Source: JAJZSS01 sp964463505 (GTDB lineage Bacteria; Chloroflexota; Anaerolineae; Anaerolineales; UBA4823). From it: DNA of 64,000 nucleotides. The notes beneath the pieces were generated by a model. That model was not told where the DNA came from, made no database searches, and saw nothing but the letters and a program-made list of their open reading frames with translations. The translations under genes and the position numbers were made by a program. The DNA lies in NCBI GenBank assembly GCA_964463505.1, contig CAYXDC010000007.1, positions 18,894 through 82,893 on the forward strand, given 5' to 3'. Of the stretch, positions 33,475 through 43,700 are shown piece by piece; position 1 is the stretch's first letter; each line of letters opens with the position of its first letter.

Positions 33475-34761
33475 ATGCGTATTCAAGATGGTCTTCAGAG
33501 AATTCGTATTCCCTGGCTACAACAGGTTGCAGGGCAGATGGCACGCGGTACTGAGGTGCGGGAGAGCTTTACGGAGCAACTGGATCGATTTTACGACTTG
33601 CTGATCCAGGCAGTAGAGACAGGCGATCCGGCCTGGTTAGATCCCATTCTAGATGAGTGGGCGAGCGCGCGTACACAATCCGAGCTCAAACAAGAACTGC
33701 CCAGTCTGTCGCCTCTCCTTGATCAGATGGTTCTGGCTACGCACTCTCTGGCGCGACAGATTTTACCTGCTGAAGAAGCACTGGTCTTGATCGGAGCGGT
33801 CCTGCCGGGTTATATCCACGCCTATGCTTACACCAATCATCAAGAGACGCGCTTGAATTTTGAGAATTATTCACGCGAATTGCAGGCAGCCAAGCTTTCT
33901 CTGGAAAGATTGGACAAGAGTAAATCAGATTTCATTTCGATCGCTGCACACGAGCTCAAAACGCCCCTGACGCTCATCGAAGGGTATGGATCAATGCTGC
34001 AGGAAAACCTATCCAGTTCTGAGCAAGATGCCCGAATGGCCATTTTGCTGCGCGGGATTGGGAACGGAACCCGGCGCTTGCGTGAGATCATTGACGATAT
34101 GATTGATGTGTCAATGATCGATAATAACATTTTGGCGCTGAACTTTCAGCCAGCCTGGATGAACCGGATTATTGATCTGATCGTGCGCGAGTTCGCTGCT
34201 ACTATCGCAGATAGGCACCTGAAATTGGTAGTGCATCCATTTGCGGGGATGAGTTCGATGATCTATGCTGATAGCGAGCGCCTTTACCAGGCTTTCCGCA
34301 ATCTGATCTCCAATGCCATCAAATATACGCCCGACAACGGGGAAATCCACGTTGATGGTCGCAGCCTGCCTGGATTTCTGGAGATAACCATTCAAGATAC
34401 CGGTATTGGCATCGCATTAGAAGACCAGCCCCGCATCTTTGAGAAATTTGGGATTGTGCGCGATGCCTCTCTACATTCTAGCGGCAAAACAAAATTCAAA
34501 GGTGGCGGCCCTGGGTTGGGCCTGGCGATCGCTAAGGGTATCGTGGACGCACATGGCGGCACAATCTGGGTTGAATCGGAGGGCTATGATGAAGAAACCT
34601 GCCCTGGGACAACTTTCCACGTGTTGATTCCGAGTCGTTCAAATCCTCCAGACGACCGGATAGCGCAAATTTTTGAAGGGATGAGCGACATGCTAGCCTC
34701 AGTGCTTGAGGCAGAGACGGCCACCCACCCGCCCCCAGAATCTGGAAATACGCCAGGATAG
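33475..34761 (+). CDS. Orphan sensor histidine kinase
   Basis: A 428-residue soluble kinase with no membrane segment. The N-terminal 150 residues are helical (QVAGQMARGTEVRESFTEQL) and resemble an RsbR/globin-like sensory region, but that is not certain. The H box is FISIAAHELKTPLTLIEGYG, N box NLISNAIKYTPDNGEI, G1 IQDTGIGIALED, F box IFEKFG and G2 GGGPGLGLAIAKGIVDAHGG. ATG 33475 is preferred; a TTG 12 codons earlier is possible, and neither has a good ribosome site. No response regulator is adjacent, so the partner is elsewhere. hflX starts 13 bp after the stop. Confidence 0.88.
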   Translation: MRIQDGLQRIRIPWLQQVAGQMARGTEVRESFTEQLDRFYDLLIQAVETGDPAWLDPILDEWASARTQSELKQELPSLSPLLDQMVLATHSLARQILPAEEALVLIGAVLPGYIHAYAYTNHQETRLNFENYSRELQAAKLSLERLDKSKSDFISIAAHELKTPLTLIEGYGSMLQENLSSSEQDARMAILLRGIGNGTRRLREIIDDMIDVSMIDNNILALNFQPAWMNRIIDLIVREFAATIADRHLKLVVHPFAGMSSMIYADSERLYQAFRNLISNAIKYTPDNGEIHVDGRSLPGFLEITIQDTGIGIALEDQPRIFEKFGIVRDASLHSSGKTKFKGGGPGLGLAIAKGIVDAHGGTIWVESEGYDEETCPGTTFHVLIPSRSNPPDDRIAQIFEGMSDMLASVLEAETATHPPPESGNTPG

Positions 34762-34774
34762 GAAAAATACCCAT

Positions 34775-36130
34775 ATGGCTAAGAAACTTGCAGTACCCAC
34801 CCGACCACCCCGCGAGCGGGCGTTTATGGTCGGTGTAGAAATTTATAAAGCCGAGAACTTACTGCCGCTGGACGCCTCGTTAACCGAGTTGGCTTTGCTG
34901 GCAGATACAGCCGGCTTGGAAGTCGTCGGTGAGGCAACACAGAAACTGGATCATCCTCACCCACAAACATTTATCGGACCGGGTAAGGTAGAAGAAGTAC
35001 GCGCGCTATCGGAAGAGTTACAGGCAGAAGTAATCTTATTCGATGAGGAGTTATCGCCACGCCACCTGCGCGAGCTGGAAAAGATTTTTACGGGCAAGGT
35101 GCGTATCCTGGATCGGACTGCGCTGATCCTGGATATCTTTGCACAACATGCCAGCACGAGTGAAGGCGCGTTACAGGTCGAGCTGGCGCAGTATGAATAT
35201 CGCCTGCCGCGCCTGACACGCGCCTGGACGCACCTGGCTCGTCAGGCAGGCGGCGGAGGTGGGCGTTCCGGTAGCGTCGGCGGGGTAGGTTTGCGCGGTC
35301 CCGGCGAAACTCAGCTAGAGGTGGACCGGCGAGAAATTCGCCGGCGCATTGACCGGCTCAAGGCTGATCTTGAAAAGGTGCGTGTTCACCGCCAACAGTA
35401 TCGCTCTCGTCGCAAGCAATCCCGCATCCCCGTGATTGCTTTGGTGGGGTATACCAATGCCGGAAAATCAACCCTGCTCAATAAGCTAGCTTCGTCGGAT
35501 GTATATGTCGCCGACCAGTTGTTTGCAACCCTTGACCCAACGACACGGCGGGTTGAGCTGCCGGGTGGGCATGTGGCGCTCTTCACCGATACAGTAGGTT
35601 TTATCCAGAAACTGCCTACGACCCTGGTAGCGGCTTTTCGGGCAACCCTGGAAGAAATCGCCGAAGCAGATCTTCTGCTTCACATCGTCGATATCACCCA
35701 TCCGCATGCACAAGCCCAGGCCGATGCCGTATTTCAAACGTTATCCAAGATCGAGGCTGATCATATCCCCGTCTTGACCGTGTTGAATAAAGTCGATCAG
35801 ATGAGCAATCCCGAACAGGCGGTTGAGGCGGTGGCGGCTTACCCGAACACAGTCGCTGTCTCCGCCCTGACCGGATTTGGGATCGACGAGTTATTGCGTA
35901 AGGTGGGAACGGTCTTGTACGAAACCTATACCCCGATACATGTGTTCTTGCCATTTCAAGAAGGCGGTTTGATCTCCAGCTTCCACGAGTATGGACAGGT
36001 CGAGCATATAGAAAATGTGCGCGGTGGGGTGCGTATCAAAGGGCGTATACCAGGCCGCCTGCTGGCAGGCTATAAAGCCTTTAAGTACCTGGAAAAACCG
36101 GTCACCGATGAGCCAATCGAGGGGGAATGA
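34775..36130 (+). CDS. hflX: Ribosome-associated GTPase HflX
   Basis: HflX splits stalled ribosomes, for example under heat stress. The 451-residue protein has the HflX N-terminal domain (LDASLTELALLADTAGLEVV and IGPGKVEEV), the glycine-rich loop QAGGGGGRSGSVGGVGLRGP, a coiled segment, then the GTPase motifs GYTNAGKST (G1), FATLDPTTR (G2), DTVGFI (G3), LNKVD (G4) and SAL (G5). The start at ATG 34775 follows an AGGA-type site; the upstream extension of the frame overlaps the kinase gene and is not credible. Confidence 0.96.
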   Translation: MAKKLAVPTRPPRERAFMVGVEIYKAENLLPLDASLTELALLADTAGLEVVGEATQKLDHPHPQTFIGPGKVEEVRALSEELQAEVILFDEELSPRHLRELEKIFTGKVRILDRTALILDIFAQHASTSEGALQVELAQYEYRLPRLTRAWTHLARQAGGGGGRSGSVGGVGLRGPGETQLEVDRREIRRRIDRLKADLEKVRVHRQQYRSRRKQSRIPVIALVGYTNAGKSTLLNKLASSDVYVADQLFATLDPTTRRVELPGGHVALFTDTVGFIQKLPTTLVAAFRATLEEIAEADLLLHIVDITHPHAQAQADAVFQTLSKIEADHIPVLTVLNKVDQMSNPEQAVEAVAAYPNTVAVSALTGFGIDELLRKVGTVLYETYTPIHVFLPFQEGGLISSFHEYGQVEHIENVRGGVRIKGRIPGRLLAGYKAFKYLEKPVTDEPIEGE

Positions 36131-36139
36131 GAGGTTTCT

Positions 36140-36352
36140 ATGGTCAATTGGTTTAACCGCTTTCTGGATCAGGTTTCAGACTTCCTGGCGCACCGTAAAG
36201 GATTACTGCCCATCCTGGGTCTGGTGTTGATCGTTGCCAACCTGGTGCTGGAATTTGTTTTACCCGGCTCCTGGTTGACCTCAACAGATCTGCTGTTGCA
36301 GCTTGGTTTGATCCTGGCAATTTTGGGGTTTTTACTGGCCTGGGCATTATGA
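36140..36352 (+). CDS. Small two-helix membrane protein
   Basis: A 70-residue protein with GAGAGG 5 bp before its ATG. After an amphipathic start (NWFNRFLDQVSDFLAHRKG) two hydrophobic helices follow, LLPILGLVLIVANLVLEFVL and LLLQLGLILAILGFLLAWAL. Function unknown. It lies 9 bp after hflX and its stop overlaps the start of the threonine synthase gene (ATGA), so the three are probably translated from one message. Confidence 0.8.
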   Translation: MVNWFNRFLDQVSDFLAHRKGLLPILGLVLIVANLVLEFVLPGSWLTSTDLLLQLGLILAILGFLLAWAL

Positions 36353-37515
36353 GCGGGATTTCTTACCTCACCCAATTAGCCTGTCCTGAATGCGGTTTGA
36401 GCGTTTCGGCGGATCAAATCCAAACTTTCTGCACGGCCTGTACTTCGCCCTGGCTGGCGAAATATGATTTGGCTGCCGTCAGACAAGTGCTGGATCGCGA
36501 CCAGATGCACAGCCGGCCGAAGGGTATGTGGCGTTGGGCTGAATTACTCCCTGTGCGGGAGCCTACCAACCGCATCACTTTAGGCGAAGGTGATACCCCA
36601 CTGCTCAAATTAGAGCGCCTTGGCGCACAGCTCGGATTGGACAACCTGTACCTGAAAGAGGAAGGCGTCAATCCTACCGGATCGTTCAAGGCGCGTGGTC
36701 TGGCGGCTGCAATTGCTAAAGCCAAAGAATTAGGCATCCGCAAAGTGATCATCCCCACTGCCGGAAATGCCGGCGGCGCGCTGGCAGCCTATGCAGCGCG
36801 AGCGGGAATGCAGGCTTGCGTGGTGATGCCAGAAGATACGCCGCGCGCCAATTGCATTGAAAGTGAGATCGCTGGGGCAGAGGTGCTTCAGGTGCAGGGG
36901 AACATCTCGGATGCGGCGAAAATTGTCGCCCGGCGCGCTCAGAATGAAGGCTGGTTTGATGTTTCAACTTTCAAAGAACCCTACCGGCTTGAAGGTAAGA
37001 AAGTGATGGGCTACGAGCTGGCAGAAGCATTTACCTGGCGACTGCCGGATGTGATCATCTATCCGACCGGAGGGGGGACAGGTTTGGTGGGTATGGCTAA
37101 AGCTTTCGATGAGTTAGAAGCGCTGGGATGGCTGGAAAACAGCCAGCGCCCGCGCCTGGTCTCTGTTCAGGCGTCGGGTTGCGCTCCGGTGGTCAAGGCG
37201 TTTGATATAGGTGCTGTGGATTGCGAGTTCTGGGTTGGGGCGCACACGGTGGCTTCCGGTCTGCGAGTCCCGAAAAGTTTTGCTGGGCGCTTGATCTTGC
37301 GCGATATCCGCCGCTCTTCCGGTACAGCCCTGGCGGTGGAAGATAAGCTGATCCTGAAAGCCCAGCGCAATCTGGCTCAAGTTGAAGGTGTGTTTGGAGC
37401 GCCAGAAGGCGCGGCGACACTGGCTGCGGTTGATCTGCTGCACGAACGCGGCTGGATCGCAGCTCATGAGTATGTCGTCTGTTTTAATACTGGGATGGGA
37501 TTGAAGTATATCTGA
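36349..37515 (+). CDS. thrC: Threonine synthase
   Basis: Converts O-phosphohomoserine to threonine with PLP. The 388-residue protein has an N-terminal zinc-ribbon-like pair (CPEC 12-15, CTAC 28-31), then MWRWAELLPV, LGEGDTPLLKLERLG, the PLP lysine in NPTGSFKARG (K114), PTAGNAGGALAAYAARAG, and the phosphate loop YPTGGGTGLVGM. These are threonine-synthase features. Threonine dehydratase and cysteine synthase differ in the N-terminal ribbon and the WELLP motif. No other threonine-pathway genes are adjacent. Confidence 0.9.
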   Translation: MSGISYLTQLACPECGLSVSADQIQTFCTACTSPWLAKYDLAAVRQVLDRDQMHSRPKGMWRWAELLPVREPTNRITLGEGDTPLLKLERLGAQLGLDNLYLKEEGVNPTGSFKARGLAAAIAKAKELGIRKVIIPTAGNAGGALAAYAARAGMQACVVMPEDTPRANCIESEIAGAEVLQVQGNISDAAKIVARRAQNEGWFDVSTFKEPYRLEGKKVMGYELAEAFTWRLPDVIIYPTGGGTGLVGMAKAFDELEALGWLENSQRPRLVSVQASGCAPVVKAFDIGAVDCEFWVGAHTVASGLRVPKSFAGRLILRDIRRSSGTALAVEDKLILKAQRNLAQVEGVFGAPEGAATLAAVDLLHERGWIAAHEYVVCFNTGMGLKYI

Positions 37516-37572
37516 AAATTGTTATTCAGCTTTTCTGTATTGCTGGCAGTTTGAAAAAAAACCGGATACAAC

Positions 37573-37611
37573 AAGGTGGTTCGTGGAGGCAAGAAACGCA
37601 CGAACCACCTT
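37573..37611. terminator. Bidirectional terminator between thrC and pckA
   Basis: AAGGTGGTTCGTG ... CACGAACCACCTT is a perfect 13-bp stem with a 13-nt loop between the two convergent genes. A run of eight T lies about 11 nt beyond it on the minus strand. Confidence 0.75.
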
Positions 37612-37640
37612 TCGAAATCATCCTTAAAATTTGTGCGCAG

Positions 37641-39281
37641 TTATATCTTCGGCCCAGCAGCCACAACTTCCGCGGGGGTGTCACCGGCAAATTTCTTGAA
37701 GTTATCGATAAACCGGGAAGCCAGGGCGCGGTAGCGCTTCATGTAATCCTCACGGCTGTGCCAGGAAGAGGCAGGATCGAGCACGCCTTCGGGGATATCC
37801 GGGCAAGTTTTCGGTACCTGGAAGCCAAAGATTGGATCGGTGGTGTATTCAACATCATTCAGCTCGCCGTTCAATGCAGCATTCAGCATGCGGCGCGTAT
37901 AGCGGATGCTGATGCGTTTGCCCACACCGTAAGGGCCGCCCACCCAGCCGGTGTTGATCAACCAGCAGGTGACGTCGTAGCGCTGTACTTTACGCTTGAG
38001 CAGGTCAGCATAAAAACTGGGGTGGTGTACCATGAAAGGCCCACCAAAGCAGGTGCTGAAGGTGATCTCAGGCTCTTCACCCACGCCCAGCTCGGTACCG
38101 CCCACCTTGGCGGTATAGCCAGAAATGAAATGGTATAGTGCCTGGTCCGGAGATAAGCGGGCGATGGGGGGCATCACACCGGAAGCATCGCAGGTGAGCA
38201 TAATCACATTTTTGGGGTGCCCGGCGCGCTTATCTGGCAGAGCGTTGGCGATGTAATCGAGCGGGTAGGAAGCGCGTGTATTTTCGGTGAATTGGTCATC
38301 GTCCAGATCAATATAGCGGGTGATGGGATCGTAGACAACGTTTTCCAGGATCGTGCCAAAGCGCTCGGTGCAGGCGTAGATCTCCGGTTCAGCGGTGGGG
38401 GAGAGGGCGATCACTTTCGCATAGCAGCCATTCTCGAAATTGAAAATTCCCTCATCGCTCCAGCCATGCTCGTCGTCTCCAATCAAGTTGCGTTGTGGGT
38501 CGGCGCTCAGGGTGGTTTTACCGGTACCGGAGAGACCAAAGAACAATGCTGTATCCCCGGCTTTACCGACATTTGCGGAACAATGCATGGGCATCACCCC
38601 TTCCAGGGGCAGCAGGTAATTCATGATGGTGAAGATCGATTTCTTGATCTCGCCTGCATAGCCTGAATTGCCGACAATGCACAATTTCTGGTCGAAATTG
38701 ATCACGATGGCTGTATTCGAATTGGTGCCGTCGATTTGGGGGAGCGCCTTAAAGTTTGGCACCGCGATCAGCGTGAACTCGGGGACGTGCCTGCGATATT
38801 CATCCGCCGTGCGTGGGGGTATAAACATATTACGTGCAAACATGCTATGCCAGGCATGCTCGGTGATGATGCGAATGGGCAGGCGAAAATTCGGATCAGC
38901 GCCTGCAAAGCAATCCTGGACAAACACATCCCGGCCTTGCAGGAATCCCTGCACACGGTTAACCAAATCGTTAAACTTGGCGGTATCATAGGGGCGATTG
39001 TACTGCCCCCACCAGATATGCCCCTCGGTGCTGGGCTCACGCACGATGAATTTATCATTGGCTGCCCGGGCGGTATGCTGACCGGTATTGACGACCAGGG
39101 GACCCAGGCGGGTGATTTTGCCTTCGTTGCGGAAGATGGCTTCTTCACATAACGCTTCCGTAGGCAGGTTCCAGTACACCTTGCCCAGGTTACTCAACCC
39201 AAGATTTTCTAAGCCGAAATCTGCTTTCAGTGCCGCAGCTTGCGCTGCCGCAGGGGTTTTGATGTCCAGGAGGTTGTTCAT
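37641..39281 (-). CDS. pckA: Phosphoenolpyruvate carboxykinase (ATP)
   Basis: Interconverts oxaloacetate plus ATP with PEP, CO2 and ADP. The 546 residues are normal for the ATP enzyme. Motifs: the substrate loop region HIWWGQYNRPYD, metal-binding PMHCSANVG, kinase-1a P-loop FGLSGTGKTTLS, kinase-2 LIGDDEHGWSDEGIFNFENG, and ENTRASYPLDYI. The P-loop type marks the ATP- rather than GTP-dependent family. Its ATG overlaps the stop of the aminotransferase gene (ATGA); together they turn aspartate into oxaloacetate and then PEP, feeding gluconeogenesis or PEP-requiring aromatic synthesis. Confidence 0.97.
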   Translation of the reverse strand: MNNLLDIKTPAAAQAAALKADFGLENLGLSNLGKVYWNLPTEALCEEAIFRNEGKITRLGPLVVNTGQHTARAANDKFIVREPSTEGHIWWGQYNRPYDTAKFNDLVNRVQGFLQGRDVFVQDCFAGADPNFRLPIRIITEHAWHSMFARNMFIPPRTADEYRRHVPEFTLIAVPNFKALPQIDGTNSNTAIVINFDQKLCIVGNSGYAGEIKKSIFTIMNYLLPLEGVMPMHCSANVGKAGDTALFFGLSGTGKTTLSADPQRNLIGDDEHGWSDEGIFNFENGCYAKVIALSPTAEPEIYACTERFGTILENVVYDPITRYIDLDDDQFTENTRASYPLDYIANALPDKRAGHPKNVIMLTCDASGVMPPIARLSPDQALYHFISGYTAKVGGTELGVGEEPEITFSTCFGGPFMVHHPSFYADLLKRKVQRYDVTCWLINTGWVGGPYGVGKRISIRYTRRMLNAALNGELNDVEYTTDPIFGFQVPKTCPDIPEGVLDPASSWHSREDYMKRYRALASRFIDNFKKFAGDTPAEVVAAGPKI

Positions 39282-40495
39282 AGCCAGTCCCTGATCAGCT
39301 TGCGGTCTCCAATATAAATTTCATTTGACGTATTGGGGTCTAACGCCCACTTCATACGCTCAATAGCGGTCATTAATTCCTTGACTGACCCAGCATAGCT
39401 GAGACGCAAATGGCCTTCCATGCCGAACTCCTTCCCTGGGACGGTTACGACCAGGGCTTTGCGCAGCAGGAATTGCGATAATTCGACCGATTTGTTCGAG
39501 TAAGCCCTGAAATCAGGCAAGATGTAGAATGTGCCGTCGGGGATATTGGTGCGGATCCCGGTGAAGGATTTCAGCTCCTGTACGATGATATTGCGATTGT
39601 TCTCCATGGTCAGGCGCAGGTTTTCTACAATACTCTGCATACCTGTCAAGGCGCCTTCGGCAGCAGATTGCAGCACCATGGACGTGCAAGATGAGGTTTG
39701 CGACTGCACATTGGTCATCACTTCCACCAGTCGGCGGCTGGCAATCACCCAACCGATGCGAAAACCGGTCATGCCATACAGTTTCGATACGCCGTTAACC
39801 ACAATCAGCATGGAATTGTCGATATCGCGATCGGTGTACGCGTAGCCAGGCGCCCATTTCTTGGCGTCGAACACCAGCTTGTGATAGATATCGTCCATGA
39901 TGAGGTAAATTTTGCGTCGTTCGCAGTAGTCGACAATTTCAGCGATAAAGGATGCCGGGTAAAGCGCCCCCGAAGGGTTGTTGGGGCTGTTAATGATGAT
40001 TGCCCGCGTGTACGAGCTGGTAGACTGCTCGATGTCCGCCATGCGTGGGTAAAAGCCACCGTCCTCCGGGGCCACAATGACGGGGATGCCATAGCACATC
40101 TTGATCATTTCTGGATAGCTCACCCAGTAAGGCGCCAGGACGATCACTTCATCCTGTGGATTGAGAATACTGAAAAGAATGTTGTAGAGCGATTGTTTGG
40201 CGCCCGCCGAAACAATCACATTCTCGGGGGCGGGCAAACGGTTGTAGTTGTCTTCGGTGTAATTGATGATTGCTTTCTTCAGAGACGGTGTGCCATCCGG
40301 TGGTGTATATTTCACATCCCCTGTATTGAGTTTAGCAGCAGAGCTCAGGATGGCTGCGATTGGCGCTTTATTTTTTGGTTCCCCAATGCCAAGGTTGATG
40401 ACTGGCTCGCCTTTTTGGCGGAGCAACCTGGCCTCTTCATTCAGACTGAGCGTAGGTGAGGCTGCAATCGAACGAGCGAGTTTGCTGATATTCAT
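39278..40495 (-). CDS. Class I/II aminotransferase, probable aspartate aminotransferase
   Basis: A 405-residue PLP enzyme. Visible: substrate region NLGIGEPKNKAP, YTPPDGTPSLKKAI, PYWVSYPEMI, NSPNNPSGALY, IMDDIYHKLVF and the Schiff-base motif NGVSKLYGMTGFRIGW. The start MNISKLARSI (ATG 40495) matches relatives; a longer frame lacks a site. These features fit the AspC/1-gamma subfamily. The overlap with pckA suggests oxaloacetate as the product used. Aromatic or alanine substrates cannot be excluded. Confidence 0.87.
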   Translation of the reverse strand: MNISKLARSIAASPTLSLNEEARLLRQKGEPVINLGIGEPKNKAPIAAILSSAAKLNTGDVKYTPPDGTPSLKKAIINYTEDNYNRLPAPENVIVSAGAKQSLYNILFSILNPQDEVIVLAPYWVSYPEMIKMCYGIPVIVAPEDGGFYPRMADIEQSTSSYTRAIIINSPNNPSGALYPASFIAEIVDYCERRKIYLIMDDIYHKLVFDAKKWAPGYAYTDRDIDNSMLIVVNGVSKLYGMTGFRIGWVIASRRLVEVMTNVQSQTSSCTSMVLQSAAEGALTGMQSIVENLRLTMENNRNIIVQELKSFTGIRTNIPDGTFYILPDFRAYSNKSVELSQFLLRKALVVTVPGKEFGMEGHLRLSYAGSVKELMTAIERMKWALDPNTSNEIYIGDRKLIRDWL

Positions 40496-40724
40496 TTTGT
40501 AAACACTCTCCTGTGTTTGCCTCGCAGATTGGTAGAAAAATGCGGTTTTCAGTTTAGTCCAATTTAGGAGGCTAGTCAATGTGACTTTTATCGCTGAACT
40601 ATTCACCTGAAATCACGATTTCTGGCAGAACCAGCTTTGTCATGCAGAGAGGACTTGCCTTGTGGCATAATACGCTGTGTTCACATAGCTTAAAGTAAGC
40701 GTCCTCATTCAGTGGGGATATGCA

Positions 40725-43700
40725 ATGATTGGTACATCCATGGTGGCATCCGGTATACTGTCCAAAGAGTTTAGTGAATATTGTTTCAAGCTGGGTTTCA
40801 CGGGGGAGATTCAGACTGACCTGGTTACGCGTTTGCTCTACAGCACCGATGCATCCATCTATCAGGTTGAACCATTGGGTGTAGCTTTTCCGCGCAATCA
40901 AGACGACCTGCAAATCGCCGTCCAGGTGTGCGCCGCACAGGGCATACCGGTACTGGCGCGTGGTTCGGGCTCCAGCCTGGCAGGCCAGGCGATTGGGCCG
41001 GCTTTGATCCTGGACTGTGCACGCTATCTGACCGCCATCCACGAAATTCAGCTCAATGATCCCGCCTCACCGGCGAGTGGGGGGAGTGCGCTGGTTGAGC
41101 CGGGCGTCATCCTTGACAATTTGAACCGGGCAGCCCGGGCAGTGGGCTTGCAGTTTGGCCCGGACCCCGCCTCTTCCGAACGAGCCACGCTGGGAGGCAG
41201 CCTGGCAAATAATGCGACCGGGGCGCACTCCATTCAATACGGGATGGCTGCGGATCATCTCCAGGCTGCGCAGGTGATCTTATCTGATGGCAGCCTGGTC
41301 CACTGGCAGGAAGAAAGCCTTGAGCATCTTGCCCAACGAGCTGGGCGACAATCAGAAAAGCCTGATCGGGCGGCAGCGATTGAGCGTGTCGCGCTGCACA
41401 TCCGCGATCAGTATGGGGATTTGATTCGAGAACGCTGGCCGCGCACCTGGCGGCGCGCATCTGGCTATAGCCTGAATTATTTGTTACCCTGGTCGGCAAG
41501 CATGCCGCCCAATTGGGAGTATTCAACCTATCCGGATTTGAAGGCGGGCCACATCAACCTGGCGCACCTGCTGGCAGGCTCGGAAGGAACCTTGGGCATC
41601 CTCAGCCTGGCGACTGTGCGGCTCGTCCCCTTACCACACCATACCATCCTGGGTGTCCTGCACTACGCCAGTGTGCCTGAGGCCTGTGATGCCGTTGTAG
41701 ATCTATTGGCCTCAGGTCCTTCAGCCATCGAGCTGATTCCGCAAACGATCATTCGCGCTGCGCGCTCATTGGCGGCCTATGCCAGCCTGGTGGATTGGGT
41801 GCAGGGCGACCCACAGGCATTATTGGTGGTTGAGTTCAGCGGCGAAGACCCGGATCAACTGCTCCAGCAAGCCCTCGCCTTGGGGGATCAGGTTTTAATC
41901 GCTGAAACCGCTGCAGACCAGAAAAAAATCTGGGCTGTGCGAAAAGTAGGTTTGGGCTTGCTAAACGCGCGCCACGGACAACCTAAACCGGTGGCTTTTA
42001 TTGAAGACCTGGCTGTTCCTGTTGAACGCCTGGCTGAGTTCGTGCGCGCCATGGATACCATCCTGCGGGCATACGGCACAACTGCTGAGATATATGCTCA
42101 CGCCTCTGCGGGCTGCCTGCATATCCGGCCAATACTGGATCTGAAACAGCCGGCTGGAGAGTCCTCCCTGCGCGCCATTGCCCAAGAAGCTGTCAGGCTG
42201 ACCATCCGCCTGGGTGGATCGGTCAGCGGTGAGCACGGCGACGGTCTGGCGCGTTCCGAGTGGCTGGATGAGTTATTTGGCGATGAGTTGGTGGCAGCGA
42301 TGCGCACCTTGAAAACCGCCGCAGACCCGCATAATCTGCTCAATCCCGGAAAGATCGTGTCTGCTGGAGAGTCAAGCCTGCCCAGAATGGATGCCGCCCT
42401 GCGCTACGGCAGCCAGTATACTGCCGGCCCATGGCAGCCGGTCTTTGCCTATTCAAATCAAGTCAATCTACAGGAAGCCATCGAACAGTGTAATGGCGCA
42501 GCCGTATGCCGCAAAGATACCGGGGTCATGTGTCCTTCCTTTCAGGCCACGCAGGATGAGATGCACAGCACGCGCGGGCGGGCAAACTTGTTGCGGGCGA
42601 TGATCTCGGGTCGCTTTCCTGCCCAACAGGTGGCGGAAAAGGCGGTCTATGAAGCGATTGATCTCTGTCTGGCATGCAAAGGCTGTAAAGCTGAATGTCC
42701 CTCTGCAGTGGACATGGCGAAGCTGCGCTACGAATTCCTGGCTTATTACTTCAGCAAGGAATCCGCCAGCCATGCCCGGCATCGTGTGCGAGATTACCTG
42801 TTTGCATATATCGGAACAATTGCCGGGTTCGTCTGGCCCTTCGCGCCGCTGGCAAACAAAGTATTGGCAACCAGGTGGTTCGCCTCCTTGGCGGATTCCT
42901 ATCTGGGTCTGGCGCAGCAGCGTAAACTCCCTAATTTTCACAGACCCTTACGTCATCAACGGATCGATAAGAAATGGTCTTGGGGTAAACCTGTTGAAAA
43001 GGTGTTTTTCTTATCGGATGCATTTACTGAATATTTCCAACCCTGGGTTGGGCAGGCAGCTCTGGCTGTGTTGCGAGCTGCTGGTTGCGAAGTGATCCGT
43101 CTGCCGGTCATCGGTGCAGGGCGTACGCTGATCTCCAAGGGTTTTCTGATGCCTGCCCGATCTCACGCAGCGCGACTGGTAAAGGCGATTCATCAGCGTG
43201 ATCCTGGCGGAGAAATCCCAGTTGTCGGGGTTGAGCCATCAGAGATCTACACGCTGATGGATGAATATCTCGATTTGTTACCAGAGGAGCCCGCTGTAAA
43301 ACACATCGCGGCGCGATCCTGGATGTTAGACGAATATTTGATCCGCCCAGGTATGGATGGCATAAGGCGTATTGAGCGTGCTCAAATGCCTGAGCAGAAA
43401 CCCCTGAACCCGGACGAGCCGGTTCTGCTGCATGGGCATTGTTATCAAAAAGCCCGCCCGCCCGCAGAGGATGGGTATCCAAGCGGCGTGCAGGCGACCC
43501 AGGCATTGTTGGAGCATTGTGGCTATCGGGTGCAGGTTATTGATAGTGGATGCTGCGGGATGGCCGGCGCGTTTGGGTATGAAACAGAACATTTTCTAAT
43601 CTCCCAGCAGATAAGTGAGTTAAAATTAATACCGGAAATTCGAAAGCATCTGGAAAGCCAGCAGGTAGTAATGCAGGTGAGCTCAGCCGGGGTGTCTTGT

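Noticed and set aside
39698..40459. 253-codon open frame opposite the aspartate aminotransferase
   Set aside because: Shadow of a clear aminotransferase with all PLP motifs on the other strand.
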